This document shows positions 60,901 to 64,000 of a stretch of 64,000 bases of DNA, piece after piece (within the stretch, counting starts at the first letter, position 1; the number at the start of each line of letters is the position of its first letter). Source of the stretch: Symsagittifera roscoffensis (lineage: Eukaryota > Xenacoelomorpha > Acoela > Convolutidae); contig NC_087062.1 of NCBI RefSeq assembly GCF_963678635.1, positions 5,816,193 to 5,880,192 on the forward strand. The letters are read 5' to 3'. Under the pieces are notes generated by a model. It had not been told where the DNA came from. It saw only the letters and a program-made list of their open reading frames with translations, and did not search any database. The translations under genes were made by a program, and so were the position numbers.

Positions 60901-63862
60901 AGAATTTTCTGCTTTTACCAGTAGTTTCTGTGAATTTACCGAAACTAGAAACAAAGAGTAGAATTAAGGTCAGTATTAGATCAGTTGCACGAACTTTTAC
61001 AGCTGAAAAATTATCACGCGGGGAATAGGCCGTTTTTTATCAACAGGGTCTAGTTGACCCCATGCCATGACAACGGAAGTGTGTGAGGAAGAGTTCCCAC
61101 TTGATCTCTAGCTTCAGGTTTACCATAACCTGACCACTTTGAGCTGCAATAGTGGTACCACGTGAAAGTTCTATAAGCGAGAAGCACATTTGAGTCGCAA
61201 AAGAGCTTTACTTAGCAAATTAACACAGTCTAGAATGTGGGGGGATTATACAAATGAACTATCCTTTGACATGCCTGTTAAGGCCTTCTGATAGCTCCTC
61301 TGCGATTCGCGGGAACCACATTTTTCAATACCATATCATTCCAACCTCAACTCTCCATTCTAATTGAATGGTATACTTTTTATGACCAAACATAGATGAC
61401 AGCTGAAAGTATGAAAAAAAGGAATGAAGACAGTCTAACCTCAAATTCTTTTATGTTTTTACCCCTTCATCCTCTCCGAGCATTCTGTCTTTCCTTAAAC
61501 TTTAAAGAAAAAAGATTGAATTGGTATCTGTTTTCAATTAGAACTTTTGGAAAGAGTTTTAGTTCAATTTTTTTTTAAATGTACTCATCGTTCCTTTAAA
61601 ATACTATTTCATATAAATTTTCAGAAGTTTTTTTTAAATGAAAACAAAAGTCCGCCGAACTAAGGCGTTAGATGTTTTGTTTTATCAAGTGGTTTCAGAT
61701 ATATCAGTGCTCGAGTGTCATTTGGTCATACACGTTCTCAATTTTCATTCCAGTTCCAAAAATTTATCTCTCTCAGGAAAGTGTACTGGTTTTTAGAAAA
61801 GAATAACTAGGCTTTTTGAAGCTTTTTAGACCAATTCACCTCTAAGTTCAATGGACAAGATAAAAGTAAAAGCGGCCTTGCATTTTATTTTGCTTTTTTT
61901 CTGACATTTTGGCTAATTTTATTGTAAAGATGAAACAACAACTCCAGCCCCTTTCCAAGTAAAATGCAGAAAATTTGAGAAAATTGAACTTCAGAGGAAA
62001 AAATTTCAAATTTTTTGTTTTCTTAATTATCATCGTGGATGTTAAATTATACGTTTTCTTGGCAGCTGCCTGCGTGTTTGAATAGTTTTCTGCTTTTACC
62101 AGTATTTTCTGTAAATTTACCGAAACCAGAAACAAAGAGTAGAATTAAGGTCAGTATTAGATCAGTTGCACGAACTTTTACAGCTGAAAAATTATCACGC
62201 GAGGAACAGGCCGTTTGTCATCAACGGGGTCTAGTCGACCCCATGCCATGCCAAGGATAGTGTGTGAGGAAGAGTTCCCACTTGATCTTTAGCTTCAGGT
62301 TTACCACAACCTGACCAATTTCAGCTGCAATAGTGGTACCACTTGAAAGTTCTATACGCAAAAAGCACATTTGAGTCGCAAAAGAGCTTTGCTTAGCAAA
62401 ATCACACAGTCTAGAATGTGGGGGGATAATACAAATGAACTACCCTTTGACATGCCTGTTAAGGCCTTCTGATAGCTCCTCTGCGATCCGCGGAAACCAC
62501 ATTTTTCAAAAACATATCATTCTAACCTCAACTCTCCATTCTTATTGAATGCTATACTTTTTATGACCAAACATAGATGACAGCTGAAAATATGAAAAAA
62601 TGTAATGAAGACAGTCTAACCTCAAATTCTTTTATGTTTTTACCATTTCATCCTCTCCCAGCATTCTGTCTTTCCTTAAACTTTAAAGAAAAATGATTGA
62701 ATTGGTATCAGTTTTCAATTAGAACTTTTGGAAAGAGTTTTAGTTCAATTTTTTTTTTAATTTACTCATCGTTCCTTTAAAATACCATTTCATATAAATT
62801 TTCAGAAGTTTTTTTAAAAATGAAAACAAAAGTCCGCCGAACTAAGGCGTTAAATGTTTTTATTTATCAAGTGGTTTCAGATATATCAGTGCTCGAGTGT
62901 CATTTGGTCATACACGTTCTCAATTTTCATTCCAGTTCCTAAATCTTATCCCTCTCAGGAAAGTGTACTGGTTTTGAGAAAAGAATAGCTAGGCTTTTTG
63001 AAGCTTTTTAGACCAATTTACCTCTAAGTTCAATGGACAAGATAAAAGTAAAAGCGGCCTTGCATTTTATTTTGCTTTTTTTCTGACATTTTGGCTAATT
63101 TTATTGTAAAGATGAAACAACAACTCCAGCCCCTTTCCAAGTAAAATGCAGATAATTTGAGAAAATTGAACTTCAGAGGAAAAAATTTCAAATTTTTTGT
63201 TTTCTAAATTATCATCGTGGATGTTACATTTTAAGTTTTCTTGGCAGCTGCCTGCGTGTTTGAATAGAATTTTCTGCTTTTACCAGTAGTTTCTGTAAAT
63301 TTACCGAAACCAGAAACAAAGAGTAGAATTAAGGTCAGTATTAGATCAGTTGCACGAACTTTTACAGCTGAAAAATTATCACGCGAGGAATAGGCCGTTT
63401 TTTATCAACAGGGTCTAGTCGACCCCATGCCATGACAACGAAAGTGTGTGAGGAAGAGTTCCCACTTGATCTCTAGCTTCAGGTTTACCATAACCTGACC
63501 AATGTCAGCTGCAATAGTGGTACCACGTGAAAGTTCTATAAGCTAAAAGCACATTTGAGTCGCAAAAGAGCTTTGCTTAGCAAATTAACACAACCTAGAA
63601 TGTGGGGGGATTATACAAATGAACTATCCTTTGACATGCCTGTTAAGGCTTTTTGATAGCTCCTCTGCGATTCGCGGGAACCACATTTTTCAATACCATA
63701 TCATTCTAAACTCAACTCTCAGCTCTAATAGAATGGTATACACTTTATGACCAAACATAGATGACAGCTGAAAGTATGAAAAATTGTAGTGAAGACAGTG
63801 TGACCTCAAATTCTTCTATGTTTTTACTCCTTCATCCTCACCCAGCATTCTGTCCTTCCTTT
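57945..63862. repeat. 1.18-kb tandem repeat, 5 copies
   Basis: ATGAAAACAAAAGTCCGCCG begins at 58082, 59267, 60453, about 61638 and 62820 (period about 1185). The first unit starts near 57945, and a fifth full period ends near 63862 with CATTCTGTCCTTCC. Copies are about 95% alike by eye. Frames of 60 codons (from the ATG above) and 88-89 codons (minus strand, 58189-58455 and equivalents) recur, but single-base indels break them in some copies. I treat them as non-coding. Confidence 0.94.
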
Positions 63863-64000
63863 AACATGTCACAACAACTCAACCACATTGAGTTTTTTCA
63901 GAAAAATTATTTAAGCCAATCAATATTTATCTCAAAAATTGATTTTGACGCTTAGGTTTATAAAGTTTTGACGTTTACCCATAACCAAAAATACTCTAAT
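63863..64000. other. Window end, past the array
   Basis: Unique AT-rich sequence following the truncated sixth unit; nothing recognised. Confidence 0.5.

Noticed and set aside
58082-62260. Recurring 60-95-codon frames in the 1.18-kb units
   Set aside because: Indels break them in some copies, and they overlap on opposite strands.

Overview
The window is AT-rich, intron-bearing eukaryotic DNA. The only gene I can support is an animal-type Cys-loop (nicotinic acetylcholine receptor-like) subunit in three exons with GT-AG introns. With the DNA transposons seen (Tc1/mariner, hAT-like, Merlin/ISXO2), this suggests an invertebrate metazoan. I cannot name the phylum from the sequence. No operons, CRISPR arrays or bacterial features are present.

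Layout. Positions 323-1322 are a terminal-inverted-repeat (TIR) unit filled by a 21-bp minisatellite of 43 copies. 1735-2512 holds three 258-bp tandem copies. 3436-9975 holds three ~2.1-kb tandem copies, each with a tRNA-like core. 11265-11600 is an inverted pair of short minisatellites. 15800-16207 is a clean Tc1/mariner-type MITE with TA target sites. 19056-25376 is a satellite of exactly 49 monomers of 129 bp with no net length change, bordered by decayed monomers; it is GC- and CpG-richer than its surroundings and is open on both strands. 29745-36800 holds five ~1.32-kb tandem copies, the first carrying a cluster of GCGGA-N-TCCGC palindromes. 36801-41330 is mostly featureless apart from one hAT-like fragment. 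41335-54513 is the receptor gene. Its 10.2-kb first intron contains several TIR elements, a C-rich tract and local duplications, and its second intron contains a hAT-like MITE. 54751-55534 holds more hAT-like copies. 56368-58200 is a second copy of part of intron 1 and has been interrupted by a Merlin transposase remnant and a tRNA-like sequence. 57945-63862 holds five ~1.18-kb tandem copies.

The receptor gene encodes a predicted 588-residue protein with signal peptide, canonical Cys-loop, four membrane segments and a cation-type pore motif, but no vicinal cysteines in loop C, so it reads as a non-alpha subunit. Roughly 40% of the window is tandem arrays. The very long open frames in the 21-bp and 129-bp arrays are best explained by unit lengths divisible by three, although the 129-bp array is unusual enough to deserve a direct test. 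I did all alignment by eye; unit boundaries of the long arrays are accurate to tens of bases only.
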